From Rachicladosporium sp. CCFEE 5018 (Eukaryota > Ascomycota > Dothideomycetes > Cladosporiales > Cladosporiaceae), in assembly GCA_002077045.2 (NCBI GenBank), contig KZ111145.1, positions 507,026 through 571,025 of the forward strand: 64,000 nt of DNA, given 5' to 3'. The notes under the pieces were generated by a model, which saw nothing but the letters and a program-made list of their open reading frames with translations, had not been told where the DNA came from and did no database searches. The position numbers and the translations under genes are program-made. How positions within the stretch are numbered: the stretch's first letter is position 1; each line of letters begins with the position of its first letter. This document shows, one piece after another, positions 1 through 10,085 of the stretch.

Positions 1-564
1 AAAACTCCGGCTCCCTTCACTGAGCGAGTACTCATACCACGGTCCGCACGCCAAGCCAACGAAATTCATCCCCGCGTCTACAATCTGCTTCCGAGCCGCC
101 AGCATCCCTGGCCCGAGGAGGATATCTTCACCCACGTCCGGGCGCGCGGCAACATCGGTGCCGTATTCAGAGGGCATGATCCATTTCACGCCCGCTTCTG
201 CCGCGGCGGCGATGAGTTTCGTTTGGGCGTCTCGGGGCGCGGTGGCGGAGAGGGAGATGATGAGGAAGTCTTGACTTGTCAGAGCGGAGACGAGGGAGGA
301 GGGTACGGCGTAGTCGATTTCTTTCCTGGTCACGTCCGTGGGGAGGGGAGCGGAGGAGGGGCGTGTTAGGGCCGTGATTTTGTGGAGGTTGGTGGCGAGG
401 AGGGCGCGGAGGATGTGCGTGCCGATCCTGCCTGTGGCCTGGGGAGGAGCTTGTTAGTGCTTGATTACTTGGGTGATTGTTCCAAGACGTACGCCGACTA
501 TAGCAACATTGTTGATGTGGTTTGAAGGGCCAGATGGCTGGTCTGACGCGAAGCGGGTAGACAT
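1..564 (-). CDS. NmrA-like / isoflavone-reductase-like NAD(P)-binding protein (5' part; cut by window edge)
   Basis: Coding sequence is complement(<1..438, 493..564). Exon 1 starts with ATG at 564 and gives 24 codons ending in NNVAIVG. A 54-nt intron (492..439) begins GTACGT, has the branch site CACTAAC and ends CCCCAG. Exon 2 continues in phase with ATGRIGTHILRALL, so splicing rebuilds the Rossmann dinucleotide motif VGATGRIG (GxxGxxG). Further motifs are ITALTR, DFLIISLSA and WIMPSEYGTD, the last typical of NmrA-family atypical short-chain dehydrogenases. About 170 residues are visible; the C-terminal half lies beyond base 1. Such proteins are cytosolic NAD(P)-dependent reductases or redox-sensing regulators; the substrate cannot be told. 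The family call is strong, the function only general. Confidence 0.85.
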
Positions 565-1057
565 GATTCGAACGGGCAGTGTTGTGAGACGGGAGAACGA
601 TGTGAAGACTAGGATTGGACGGCGAAGGTATTGCGACGCCAGAGTTGCTGTTGGTGAGGACTGCTTAGTATTCTAGTAGCCATTGCAGTATTATATATGC
701 CTCCTGGTCCTCCATCGGCCGACCATTGGCGCTTATCGCCGAAGTCTGCACAGAGGTGAGCACGGCGTAGCTGATTCATACTTTGAGGAAGCTCCATGAT
801 ATGGCCCAAACATGTGAAGTCATGCTAGCCTGTCGTCGTACTGTCCATGTAGAACATGCCGCTGCTTACGAACCAGCCTTTCAGATCGAGGGACGTTTTA
901 ACTCCGGAGACATTTTTACCACATCCAGCCTCAAAGCGGCAAAAGTCACGAGAGTTCGCCAAGGCATCTATCGGGGGCTGAGACGGCCGAGTTGAATATC
1001 ATTCCGAGAGCATCTCCGAAGCATCAAGGACGGCCGCATCAGCACTCGTACACGTTC
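565..1057. other. Intergenic region
   Basis: About 490 bp between the start of the NmrA-like gene and the 3' end of the Sds3-like gene. It should hold the promoter of the former and the 3' UTR of the latter. Short open frames here lack coding character. No RNA gene or repeat is seen. Confidence 0.5.
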
Positions 1058-2847
1058 TTATCGTCGGCCGGCGAATGCACCTCTTCTGACTTCACCACCA
1101 AATCCTCCATTCGCGGCTCCGCCCATCTCGCTCCCCTGCGCACTGGTCGTGCGACTCATGCCCTCCCCTCCCAGTCTGCTCATCCCATTCACAGCTAGAC
1201 CTGCGCCAATCTGCGTCATGCGGCCTCGTTGCTCAAGCACACTAGCCAGTGGCGCAAAGCCCGTGGTAGCCAGCCGATCAACGCCCTTGCCGATTCTCGC
1301 TGGGCCAGTCTCCAGATTCGGGATTCGTAAGGGAGGCCCAGCGGTGGGAGTGGAGGACAGAGCTTGCAAAAGCAACGTCCTGCGCATCTCCGCCGCTGAT
1401 CCCGGTCGACGGGGCGGCTGATCGTGTATCTCGGTGTCGCTCCCTTGGTCTGCAAACTCGTCCGCTGGGTCTGAAGGCCCACGTCGCATCAACTCAAAGT
1501 CGCTTTCGGCGTCCATGGAGTTGATGGCTAGTGGTGGTGGTGCGCCAGTCTTCTCGCTGCGAGTCACAGCGTGGTAGTTAGGTATCACTGGCGCGAAGGG
1601 ATTGTCTCTACTCGATGGCCCTTGCGCTGCGGCAGCTGCAGTCGCGAGGTCTGACAAAGCTGCTAAAGGGTTCGCGCGAAGGGTGCCGCGAGTGAGAACG
1701 GATGAGGTAGTGCGCTCCATCTCTACTGCTGCAGTAGGAGTGCCTGGGTGGTCTTCTGCGGCATCTAGTCCAGCGGCCAGGGATCCGACTTCAGACGGTA
1801 GCGTTGTGGGTTGTGCGCTTTCAGGCTGGGCTGGAGGCGGGTGGTGGAAGTAGCGGTGGGTAGCTAGCTTTGCAGTATCGGTGGCCATCGCTAGCTCTTT
1901 CTCGGTGAACAGACGCTCGAGACTGTACGCCGGAGCCTCGAATTGAATGTAGGTATTCTTCTCGCGAGCATCCTTGAAAGGGCTGCGGCCGCCGCCAAGG
2001 TTGTCGGGTGGTGGTCGGATGTTGGGCGCAGGAGACTCATTACCGTCCTCCTCGCCATTCTTGCGGCGGCGCTTGCCGTTGCCTTGACCATCTTCGTTCG
2101 CAACATTCGGGCTCGCTGCGCGGTGGTGACGGAGGTGTCGAGTCTTGCGATTCTGGCCATTATGATACCCTGGCGAGCCTGGGTTGTTCAGGCTGAACTG
2201 ACTTGGGTGGAGGAGTAGGGCGCTACTATCGGCGATGTCGAGCTGCTCTTTGTCTCGCAGTAGATTCGTCCGCCTCTTGCTGATTGTCGTGATCAATCGT
2301 TGCCGGATGGTGTTTGTCAATGCCTTATGCTCCTCCTCTGCTTGGTGCAATCGCTGTGCTGTCAGTCGCTCCACTTCGGCGATCGATGACTCGTAGGAGC
2401 TCTGTCGCCTCTCGTCAGCACATTGTCCAGATGATTGACCCCATGGATACTGACATGCAGCGCAGTTAACTCCGCATCCCTCTCTTCCAGCGTATCGTTC
2501 ACTCCCCGCGCAAACGCACTGTACTTCTTTCCCGCCAATGCCCAGTAGTCCTTCTCAGCATCTCCTCCGATCCCCGCGCCAAGCCCACCCATGTCCTCCA
2601 CCAGCCCTCGGACCTCGTCGTCCAGGGGCAGTCCAGCGTACGGGTCTGCCCGCAGTATGAGGTTCATATCAACCTGCACGGCATTCAGCTGAGCGCGATA
2701 GTGCTGCTGTGTGTTGGCTGCGAAGTTTGCCGACATTGCTGCCAGGCGCTCAGCCATGCGCGAGCGGCGGACATCGCGCTTGGACTGGTGGGGAGGGGAC
2801 GGGGAGTGGAGGGCGCGTGACGACATGCCGGCTTGAGGGATGGCCAT
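1058..2847 (-). CDS. Sds3-like subunit of an Rpd3-type histone deacetylase complex
   Basis: Complement(1058..2401, 2455..2847), 578 aa. The 53-nt intron (2454..2402) starts GTCAGT, has branch GCTGACG and ends GACAG. Splicing joins AELTALH to SSYESSIAEVERLTAQ and gives one continuous helical region. Order of features: basic KRDVRRSRMAERL; a coiled stretch with QVDMNLILRADPYAGLPL; EERDAELTALH; EEEHKALTNTIRQRL; DKEQLDIADSSALLLHP; NPGSPG; a basic RKTRHLRHH segment; APAYSLERLFTEKELAMA; then a long low-complexity tail. This pattern matches fungal Sds3-like (Dep1/Sds3 family) proteins, which scaffold the Sin3-Rpd3 corepressor in the nucleus. The start is the first ATG of the open exon. The family name is from memory of these motifs, hence moderate confidence. 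Confidence 0.68.
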
Positions 2848-3378
2848 TGTCGATTGTTTAAGGGGTATCTAGCGTAAGATGTCGTAGTCTCGTTGGCTGC
2901 TGGACGTCAGAGGTGACCAGTCGGTGCTGCAGCTAGTTGAGATGGATGCAAGGTCGCTGTTGTTGTGGGATCCTGGGTGGGGGTCCGTTGGACGAGCCTC
3001 CAGAAACTTGCTGTGAGGCAGAAGGTGTCTCGTGACTTGGCAATCAGTCTGTCCTCATGTCATCATGAGTCGTTATGATGTCTTTGCATGGTGGAAGGGT
3101 TTCACTGTATCAGCACGAAACGGTCCACAGCTGCACGACCTGTACCTCAGCTTAGAGTTGGCCGACACGCCGACATCAGTTCTGTCCGCAAGCCTCAAGG
3201 CGGATTAGCTTAACCAACGATCGACATGACTCAGCACGGCATCGCCAAACGGGCCATGTGGGCGCCCGACTCACTTTCTTGACCTCAGGCTGCATGAATG
3301 CCGCCTCCAGCGCGGTACACCCGTCCAGAACAACTGCTGCAATGAGGAGCTCACCTAGAACGACACGACAGGCTGACC
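2848..3378. promoter_or_regulatory. Shared divergent promoter region (Sds3-like / Zn2Cys6 factor)
   Basis: 531 bp between two divergently transcribed starts (ATG 2847 on minus, ATG 3379 on plus). No clear TATA box, uORF or repeated operator was found. Confidence 0.45.
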
Positions 3379-5489
3379 ATGGCCGGAGACGACCCGACAT
3401 GGAAGGCAGCTGCCCTTGCCAACCTTGAGAGAGCCAGGCTGTCCAACGGCCGTCTTGGAGTCAAGAAGTCGAGAGTGGGATGTCTCACTTGTCGAAGCCG
3501 GAAGCAGAAATGCGATGAGACGAGACCTCACTGCCAGCGTTGTCAACATGCTGGTCGTGCTTGTGGCGGCTATGCCGACTCGCAGGACGATGCAAGTACT
3601 GGTCTCTCTGACCCTAGCAAAGCCCTTACGCAGCTGAAGCTCAACCAACGCGAACGGCAAATCTTCGACTACTTCATCGGCTTCACGGCACCGCGAGTGG
3701 CTGGCACATCATTGGATCGCGAGTTCTGGACGAGTCGAATGCTGCAAGTCTGCCATCATGAGCCGTTCGCATTGAACGCCATCATAGCCATTGCGACCTT
3801 GCATCGACACCCGCAGTATCTCAAACGCTTCGCTGTTGAGCTGGAGAGTGATCCGAACGCGACGAGGGAAGAGAAGCTGCGGGCACGCACTTGCGGCGAT
3901 CCCTTTGGAAATGAGATTATGGGTTCGTCTACCTGTCTATTGTGTCCAGCGTCGACAAGATCCGCTGCACGTCAGGGGCAGTCGACGTTGGCGTGATTTG
4001 TGACTTGCTACCGTGCCGGCTGACAACTAGGCCAGACCCCCAGCATCTTGCCGCATTGATGTACTACAACCGTGCTATCGCCGCAGTGAAGACGAGCCTC
4101 TCGGCAGGCGCTATGAACGCTACTCTAGCACTGCTCAGCTGTTTCCTGTTCTTGACAATCGAAATATTCCGTGATAGCTTGTTGTCTGCTCTGGTACTGG
4201 GTAAGCAGTGCGCTCAGCTACTGAAGAAAGCCGACGTAAACGATCCGCTTGTTAGGGTCGTACAGAGCTGCCTGAACAGGCTCAGCGTACTCGCTTCGAC
4301 ATTTGGCCAGACACAAGCCATGGACATTCTAGATGAAGCGCCCGAAGACTGGACCAAGACAGAGCGCTATGAAACGGTCGGTGATGCTAGAGCAGCTTTG
4401 TTCAAGATCATGGGCCATAGTCAACATTTCGCTTCCAAAGCGACGGAATTGATAGCGAATCGGACGGACGGTGCACAGCCCGGGCCCTGGCTTGGTCGTG
4501 TCTTCTCAACCGAGACAGCTTTTCAGAAAGAATCTTACGGCAATGTCGTACCTTACGAGGAGCCTACCACAGGTCTACGGAGTGACCCTACCCGCCTCGA
4601 ACAGGTGTACCCAATCAAGCCAAGTCTACCTCCGGGGGACTTGGTGGATCTTGATCAGAACATGCGAGTGTACGAGAGTTTATCATGCATTCCTGGCTTG
4701 TATCATCATGGCACTCCCGGCATTACGCCATCAAATGTATTCGATGTCCTGAACGAGGAGAGGCACTATCATCTGGGTCAGCTGAGACAATGGTACCACG
4801 TCTTCACCCGCACGCTCAGCTCCCTTGCCAACACCGAAGCCGACATCGTCAGCAACCTCCTCCTCTGCTACCACGTTTCCGTCATCTGGCTCTCCACGCG
4901 CCTGCAACCTAACCGCATGAGCATCGATCGCTACACGGACCACTTCCGCGAGATCATCTATCACGCGAAGATCTACAACCGCGCTCGATCTGTTGAAAGC
5001 TCGGAGCTGACCATGGAAACTGGCGCCATCCCGTCTCTATACTTCGTCACCATGAATTGTCGCGTTCCCTCGCTACGGCGCGAGGCTCTACAACTCCTCC
5101 GCGCTGGACCAAGTAAGGAAGGCATCTGGGGTGCCATCTGTACCGCCCAGCTGGCCGCTACCATCATCTGGCTCGAAGAGCGCGAGCTCGGTTTGCCCAT
5201 GCCTTACGAACCTCTACCCACGCCCTTGCCGCCTGACTTCGACGCACATCTCCCTCGCGAGGAATTGCGAGTCCACCATTATCGGATCCTGAAGAACAAT
5301 CGGGACTTGAAGTTCTACGTCAAGACTACGCGGTACTTCACGGATACGACGAGGTATAGGCATATGTACGAGACTACTATGCCGATCGGATCTGACCGCT
5401 TTCGAGCAGAAGATATGCTGGCCAGTGCTGTCAATCTGGATGTGCCGGATATGGAGCTCATGGAGGGACCGCCGGCTTGGACTGTATAA
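3379..5489 (+). CDS. Zn(II)2Cys6 fungal transcription factor
   Basis: Best model join(3379..3922, 4036..5489), 665 aa. Exon 1 has a binuclear zinc cluster at about residues 35-62, spaced Cx2Cx6Cx6Cx2Cx6C (CLTCRSRKQKC...HCQRC...C), preceded by basic residues. The second exon carries the helical fungal-specific regulatory region, including PQHLAALMYYNRAIAAVK, LLLCYHVSVIWLSTRL and GAICTAQLAATIIWLEERELG. A 113-nt intron (3923..4035, GTTCGT...GGCCAG) is the only join I found that keeps frame and rebuilds IMDPQHLAAL; the donor is not canonical in its downstream bases, so the exact junction is uncertain. The protein is nuclear and DNA-binding. Target genes are unknown; the divergent neighbour is the Sds3-like gene. 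Confidence 0.85.
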
Positions 5490-6334
5490 GCGTGCAAGAC
5501 ACACGCTTGTGGACAGACCGCCAGCTCAAGCTATGAGTCGCAGACAGGTGGGCTGAGAGATCGAGTTCGGCGGTCGTTGCAAGACATGTCTCCAATGCTT
5601 CTCGAGACGACACAGTCCACCAGGGGTAGAGAACTGAGGCAGCTGCAATGGCCATCACCCTTCAGCGACGGCACATCCCACCTCGCTTGCACACGACGCG
5701 CGTCTGCCTACCGCTGCGACGTCCCTGCTCTGTCAGCATGCCGCTTCATGCTTGCTAGTCAGCGCACCGACCGCCCCTGCCAAGCTCAAGATTCGCACTC
5801 GGTAGAACTTCGGTCACGTGCTCTCTGCTTGTCGAGCGTGCTACTTCCTCAGGCACCAACGGTTCTGTATGGCGCTCTTTTCCCGGAGTGCAACCGAGAA
5901 CGAGCTCGGTCACGTGTTTGTTTGGCAGGAGGGATGTCGCTTGCATGGGGTGGGCAGGTAGGTGGGCTACGCTTTGACGATGAGTACACTTCTTCTCGCT
6001 CTTCAAAATTACACTCGCTCACTTTCATCGTCGACTTCGAATCCGACCGCTTACATCAACGCTCTCGCGTCGGACTACAGTCGCTCGCTTGCCAGAAGTC
6101 GATCGTCAGGGACGCGAAGCACAAGAAGTCCATTACCACTCTTCCGCCACGATTCTGTAGACGACGACACGAAAGCCACGGAGCAGACGATCTTCGAATC
6201 CTGCGCGACAACATACAGGCGTCGACTGAACGACCACCCTGTGCCTTGCTACCAAAAGACAAAGTCCCTCGCGGCATCGACTCAAGTGAAGACAAAGCGC
6301 CTCAACCTAGACTAGACTCCCCCGACTAGCAACG
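5490..6334. other. 845-bp intergenic region
   Basis: A 250-codon open frame spans part of it (5577-6329, plus) but is Ser/Arg-rich without domains or a splice-supported neighbour, so I do not call it. It contains two GTCACGTG E-boxes, listed separately. Confidence 0.45.
5813..5916. promoter_or_regulatory. Pair of GTCACGTG E-boxes
   Basis: Identical 8-mers GTCACGTG at 5813-5820 and 5909-5916, both with CGG or TCG just upstream, lie 96 bp apart and about 420-520 bp before the ATG of the small membrane protein at 6335. The CACGTG core is bound by bHLH factors (Cbf1, Pho4, SREBP types). Binding is inferred only from the motif. Confidence 0.35.
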
Positions 6335-6754
6335 ATGTCATCCTCCGGCCTCGCAGTCCCAGACGCCGTACGTCCCTCACCCCATCTTTGCAAACCCTTC
6401 CTCAAGCACAATCGTCCCAATCTCCTTCGCCACCGTTCTCTGCAACCCTCCCTTCCAAGCTTCACTCGCCCTCTCCAAATCCCAGCCCCCGCTTCCGCCC
6501 CCACTGACGCTCCCCTCCAGGCTTTCGTAGCAATCATCATCGCGGCCGCCGGCTGCTTCGTCCTCCTCGGCTGGGCCATCCACTCGAACTTCCACCGCCA
6601 GCAGCCCGAAGGGATGCTGCACGCTCAGGCGGGACTGGGGGTGCAGAGCCAGGACGAGTATATGCGGGAAGTCAGGGGGAGGAATTACGAGGCTATCAGA
6701 GGGGTGTTTGGGGGACGGTATGAGAGGAGGGGTGGGGCGAGTGAGGTGTCGTGA
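6335..6754 (+). CDS. Small single-pass membrane protein (88 aa when spliced), function unknown
   Basis: Join(6335..6367, 6521..6754). Exon 1 encodes MSSSGLAVPDA. The 153-nt intron begins GTACGT, has branch CACTGACG and ends CCTCCAG. Exon 2 opens directly with a hydrophobic segment, AFVAIIIAAAGCFVLLGWAI (residues 12-31), followed by a charged tail with QSQDEYMREVRGRNYEAIRG. The intron is a multiple of three and has no stop, so unspliced RNA would encode a 139-aa form with a basic Pro/Leu-rich insert. I prefer the spliced form because all three splice signals are good and it gives a compact N-out or N-in tail-type membrane protein. I do not recognise the family. Confidence 0.6.
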   Translation: MSSSGLAVPDAVRPSPHLCKPFLKHNRPNLLRHRSLQPSLPSFTRPLQIPAPASAPTDAPLQAFVAIIIAAAGCFVLLGWAIHSNFHRQQPEGMLHAQAGLGVQSQDEYMREVRGRNYEAIRGVFGGRYERRGGASEVS

Positions 6755-7418
6755 AGGGGAGGAGGGAGAGGGCGGGATCAGGTGATGGATGGAAGCATGT
6801 GGGCGAGACGGTTGTGGGTCGACTGGCAGGTGGTGTGGGCAGTGGACGGATGTCATGGGTGCGACCCCAGCTAGCAGGCTTGCGCCTCTGCGCGATATGA
6901 CTGCTCGATAAAGAGCACGGGCGAACCTGGTGCTACAGTCACAGCACGTGAGGCGAAAATGAGACAGAGTGGTTATACAGACGGATCGTTCATCGTTTGC
7001 GTCTCAGCTACTGGCGCGTACGTTTGCAACCCAGGGTGCACGAACGTTCGTCGCGTGCTTGATCTGAGGATTTCGCAAGCTCGGGGGCGTGACTGCAGAG
7101 GCGTGTTCGAAACCCCGGGTTGTACGGCCGGGCTTCGTGACGTGCGCGTGCCTGTCCACGCATCGCGACTTCCGCGCGCCTTCGAGATAGTCCGCTAATC
7201 GCATGCTAGAGCTCAGACGTGCGTCGACTTGAGCGCACCCTTTGAATGAGCAAGACGAGGCAGCCGAAGCGAGGCTTCCGCATTGCTGGCGTGGCGAATT
7301 GTCATTCGAGGCGTCGTGCCTGGAGGCAAGACATCTCCCGCTCCGCTAATAGCATGCCCTCTTGCTGGGCCGCTCATTCGCCGCCCGTCGGCAAACTCTG
7401 TGACGTCCAGTTGCGCTC
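6755..7418. other. Intergenic region between convergent genes
   Basis: 664 bp between the 3' ends of the membrane-protein gene and the CCDC124-like gene. No supported gene, tRNA or repeat; presumably two 3' UTRs. Confidence 0.45.
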
Positions 7419-8144
7419 TCACTCCCCACCCAGTCTCCCCTCAACCTCCGCCCTCATCTGCTCCTTCACCTCCTTCATCTCCTCCTTGCTCATATCATAT
7501 CGCCCTCCGACCTGATTAAACGGATTCTCCGGGTGCTTCTCGAACTCCTTCCGAATCTGCTCGACTTTCTGATTCCGCCGCAAGCCCTTTTCATCCTTCA
7601 TCTCATCCAACCTCCGCTCCTCGAAGGCCGCATAAGCAGCCTTAAACCGCCGCTCTGGGTGCCGGTCGAGGGCTTGCGTGGAGGGCGCGGAGGTGAGCGA
7701 GAGGGCATCGAGGGCGTTGTCTATGCCTGTAGCGTTCAGGGCTGTGGGTTTCGCGGGGATGGTGGGGTCGAGGGAGTCGATGGCGCCGAGGTTAAGGCCT
7801 CGACTAGCTTTGGGCGGTGCCGTCTTGCCCTTGTTCGCTGGCTTCGAAGGTAATGAGGCTTCCTCTTCCTTGAGGAGGGCGTCTTTCTCGGCTTTCTTGC
7901 GGGCTGCTTCGGCGGCTTTGGAGGCTGCTGCTTCGCTGTGGAGTGGTCAGATGGGCTGTGAGGATAGTGGTGATTTGGGGGCGGCGTACGATTTACTGCT
8001 GTCTTTTGCGCCTTTGCCCCATTCTTGCGCTTCTGCGGCGGACTTCTTTGCGTTCTCGGCGGCTTTCTTGTTGGCTGCTGATTCGGCTTTTTGGGCGTTG
8101 CCCGCTGCCTTTTTGGTGTTTTCGCCCGCCTGTTTCTTGGGCAT
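7419..8144 (-). CDS. CCDC124 / Lso2-type ribosome-associated coiled-coil protein (DUF1014)
   Basis: Complement(7419..7935, 7990..8144), 223 aa. Exon 1 starts MPKKQAGENTKKAAGNAQKA; a 54-nt intron (7989..7936, GTACGC...CTGAC...CCACAG) joins GAKDSSK to S-EAAASKAAEAARKKAEKD in phase. The N-terminal two fifths is a highly charged Ala/Lys coiled coil. The conserved C-terminal part has LNATGIDNALDALSL, LDRHPERRFKAAYAAFEERR and RKEFEKHPENPFNQVGGRYD, hallmarks of the CCDC124 family. Family members bind ribosomes (yeast Lso2 occupies idle ribosomes during recovery from starvation), so a cytosolic translational role is expected. The ATG at 8144 is chosen because the longer upstream frame has no family similarity. 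Confidence 0.88.
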
Positions 8145-8855
8145 CGTGAGGGAGACTTGGTTGCTCCTGGATATCACAGATGTACAATAGACTATGGTGG
8201 TGAAGTGACGCACCAACGCGCCAAAGGATAATGGTCTTGAGAGTACACAAGGACAATGTATTGTTAGGTGGTATGATGCATATGGAAAGCCACTTCGCCC
8301 CACGTGCGGTCTCTTGCATGTGAAGAGGACAAACTTCCGCCGCCGACACCTTCGGTGCTTACGCCTCGATGGCTGTCGCAACTCGTTCACGCAAGTCATA
8401 CATTCCTCCTTAGCCCCATCGCTCACTGGGACGCGCCCGACCTGATCATTCGAACGCTTCACTACGTCTCGGTGCTGCCGAGTCTATATCACCATGTCCT
8501 TCGATGATTGCCCTGCATGTTCCGTCTCTGCGCCCCGAAGCGTCGCCCCGATGCCGGACGTAACGACCAGACCTGACGCAATGTGCTGCCCTACTCGCGC
8601 CTTACGAATGAGGAAGCTGTTGAGTGATAGGAAGTCCACCTCGGTGGTCGCTGTTGGCATGCAAGACCAACGACAGACGGAGACGTCTTCTTGAACTGTT
8701 CTGTCGGCAGTATTGATCATGCCGATACAGTATTCTCTCATATCTCCCTAGCGTTCCTGAGGGCATTGTCGACCTTGGATATCCCTCATTCCCAACGGCT
8801 AGCACTTGGGGGACTCACACATATCATACTCTACCTCATAGGGTGCATTGACACT
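8145..8855. other. Divergent intergenic region before the MFS gene
   Basis: 711 bp holding the promoters of the CCDC124-like gene (minus) and the MFS transporter (plus). No supported gene. From 8856 the sequence is the contig overlap repeated at 9521. Confidence 0.45.
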
Positions 8856-9420
8856 GTTGACATCTACACTCGATATTCAACATGACTACCGAGACCTCTA
8901 ATTCGCCACCCTCCAAGGCGTCGTCCATCACCGCCGTTGCACCTTCAGAAGACACTCCCCTCCTCGGTCACAGACCAGAAGCACCACGGACATGGCCGAA
9001 GGGCGTCATCTGGTTCGTCCTGTTCACCGCGTTCCTGGTCTCTCTGTCGTTTGGCATCACCCAGGTCCCACTGATCTACGTCTTCGGAGTCATGACCTGT
9101 GACGATTACTTCAAATCACATCCCGAGCCCGGTCCTGGCCTGCCTCGATGCCAGAACCACGCGATTGAGGCTAGTACCGCTCGAGCAGTGGCTCTGCTCG
9201 GTGCTTCAACAACGCTATTCGGCGTCATCAACCTCTTCTTCACGGGCTGGACGATCAAGGTCTGGGGACTCAAGAAGGCACTACTAATCACTGTGTTTTG
9301 GCCTGCCGTCCGTCTGATCGTCCAGACGATAGGAGTCGAGACCGGCGCCGCCCCCGGCATCATCATCATACAATGCTCACAGATCTTGACGATGGTGGGT
9401 GGACCAGCAGGCTACCTCCT
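8856..9420 (+). repeat. Contig-end overlap, copy 1 (repeated at 9521-10085)
   Basis: Bases 8856-9420 recur at 9521-10085 at a constant offset of 665. I see five mismatches, all in the first ~170 bases (for example GTTGAC/GTCGAC and CTCCAAGG/CTCCCAGG). The copies lie on either side of a 100-N gap and both run to a contig end. This is what two alleles that the assembler failed to merge look like. Confidence 0.85.
8882..9420 (+). CDS. MFS transporter, 5' fragment interrupted by assembly gap
   Basis: The ATG at 8882 begins the same protein as the complete gene at 9547, and the frame stays open until the gap after 180 codons (ending GGPAGYLL). Three residues differ from the complete copy in the N-terminal tail (SKAS/SQAS, RTWPKG/RIWPKS). 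The fragment covers the cytosolic N-terminus and roughly the first four membrane helices. It is most likely an allele of the gene at 9547 and not a separate transporter. Confidence 0.8.
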
Positions 9421-9520
9421 NNNNNNNNNNNNNNNNNNNNNNNNNNNNNNNNNNNNNNNNNNNNNNNNNNNNNNNNNNNNNNNNNNNNNNNNNNNNNNNN
9501 NNNNNNNNNNNNNNNNNNNN
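9421..9520. other. Assembly gap (100 N)
   Basis: Exactly 100 N, the conventional filler for a gap of unknown size. The flanks overlap in sequence, so true missing sequence may be zero or negative. Confidence 0.99.
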
Positions 9521-10085
9521 GTCGACATCTACACTCGATATTCAACATGACTACCGAGACCTCTAATTCGCCACCCTCCCAGGCGTCGTCCATCACCGCC
9601 GTTGCACCTTCAGAAGACACCCCCCTCCTCGGTCACAGACCAGAAGCACCACGGATATGGCCGAAGAGCGTCATCTGGTTCGTCCTGTTCACCGCGTTCC
9701 TGGTCTCTCTGTCGTTTGGCATCACCCAGGTCCCACTGATCTACGTCTTCGGAGTCATGACCTGTGACGATTACTTCAAATCACATCCCGAGCCCGGTCC
9801 TGGCCTGCCTCGATGCCAGAACCACGCGATTGAGGCTAGTACCGCTCGAGCAGTGGCTCTGCTCGGTGCTTCAACAACGCTATTCGGCGTCATCAACCTC
9901 TTCTTCACGGGCTGGACGATCAAGGTCTGGGGACTCAAGAAGGCACTACTAATCACTGTGTTTTGGCCTGCCGTCCGTCTGATCGTCCAGACGATAGGAG
10001 TCGAGACCGGCGCCGCCCCCGGCATCATCATCATACAATGCTCACAGATCTTGACGATGGTGGGTGGACCAGCAGGCTACCTCCT
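9521..10085 (+). repeat. Contig-end overlap, copy 2
   Basis: Second copy of the 565-bp overlap described at 8856-9420. It forms the very start of contig 2 and contains the 5' third of the complete MFS gene. Confidence 0.85.

Noticed and set aside
5577..6329. 250-codon plus-strand ORF before the small membrane protein
   Set aside because: Ser/Arg-rich composition, no domain, no splice context; overlaps a plausible promoter and 5' UTR.
7095..7130. Possible tRNA T-arm (GTTCGAAACCCC)
   Set aside because: The T-stem does not pair and no anticodon arm or acceptor stem is found around it.
9298..9546. Upstream extension of the complete MFS ORF
   Set aside because: The frame runs through the N gap and a shifted frame of the partial copy; the real ATG at 9547 matches the ATG at 8882.
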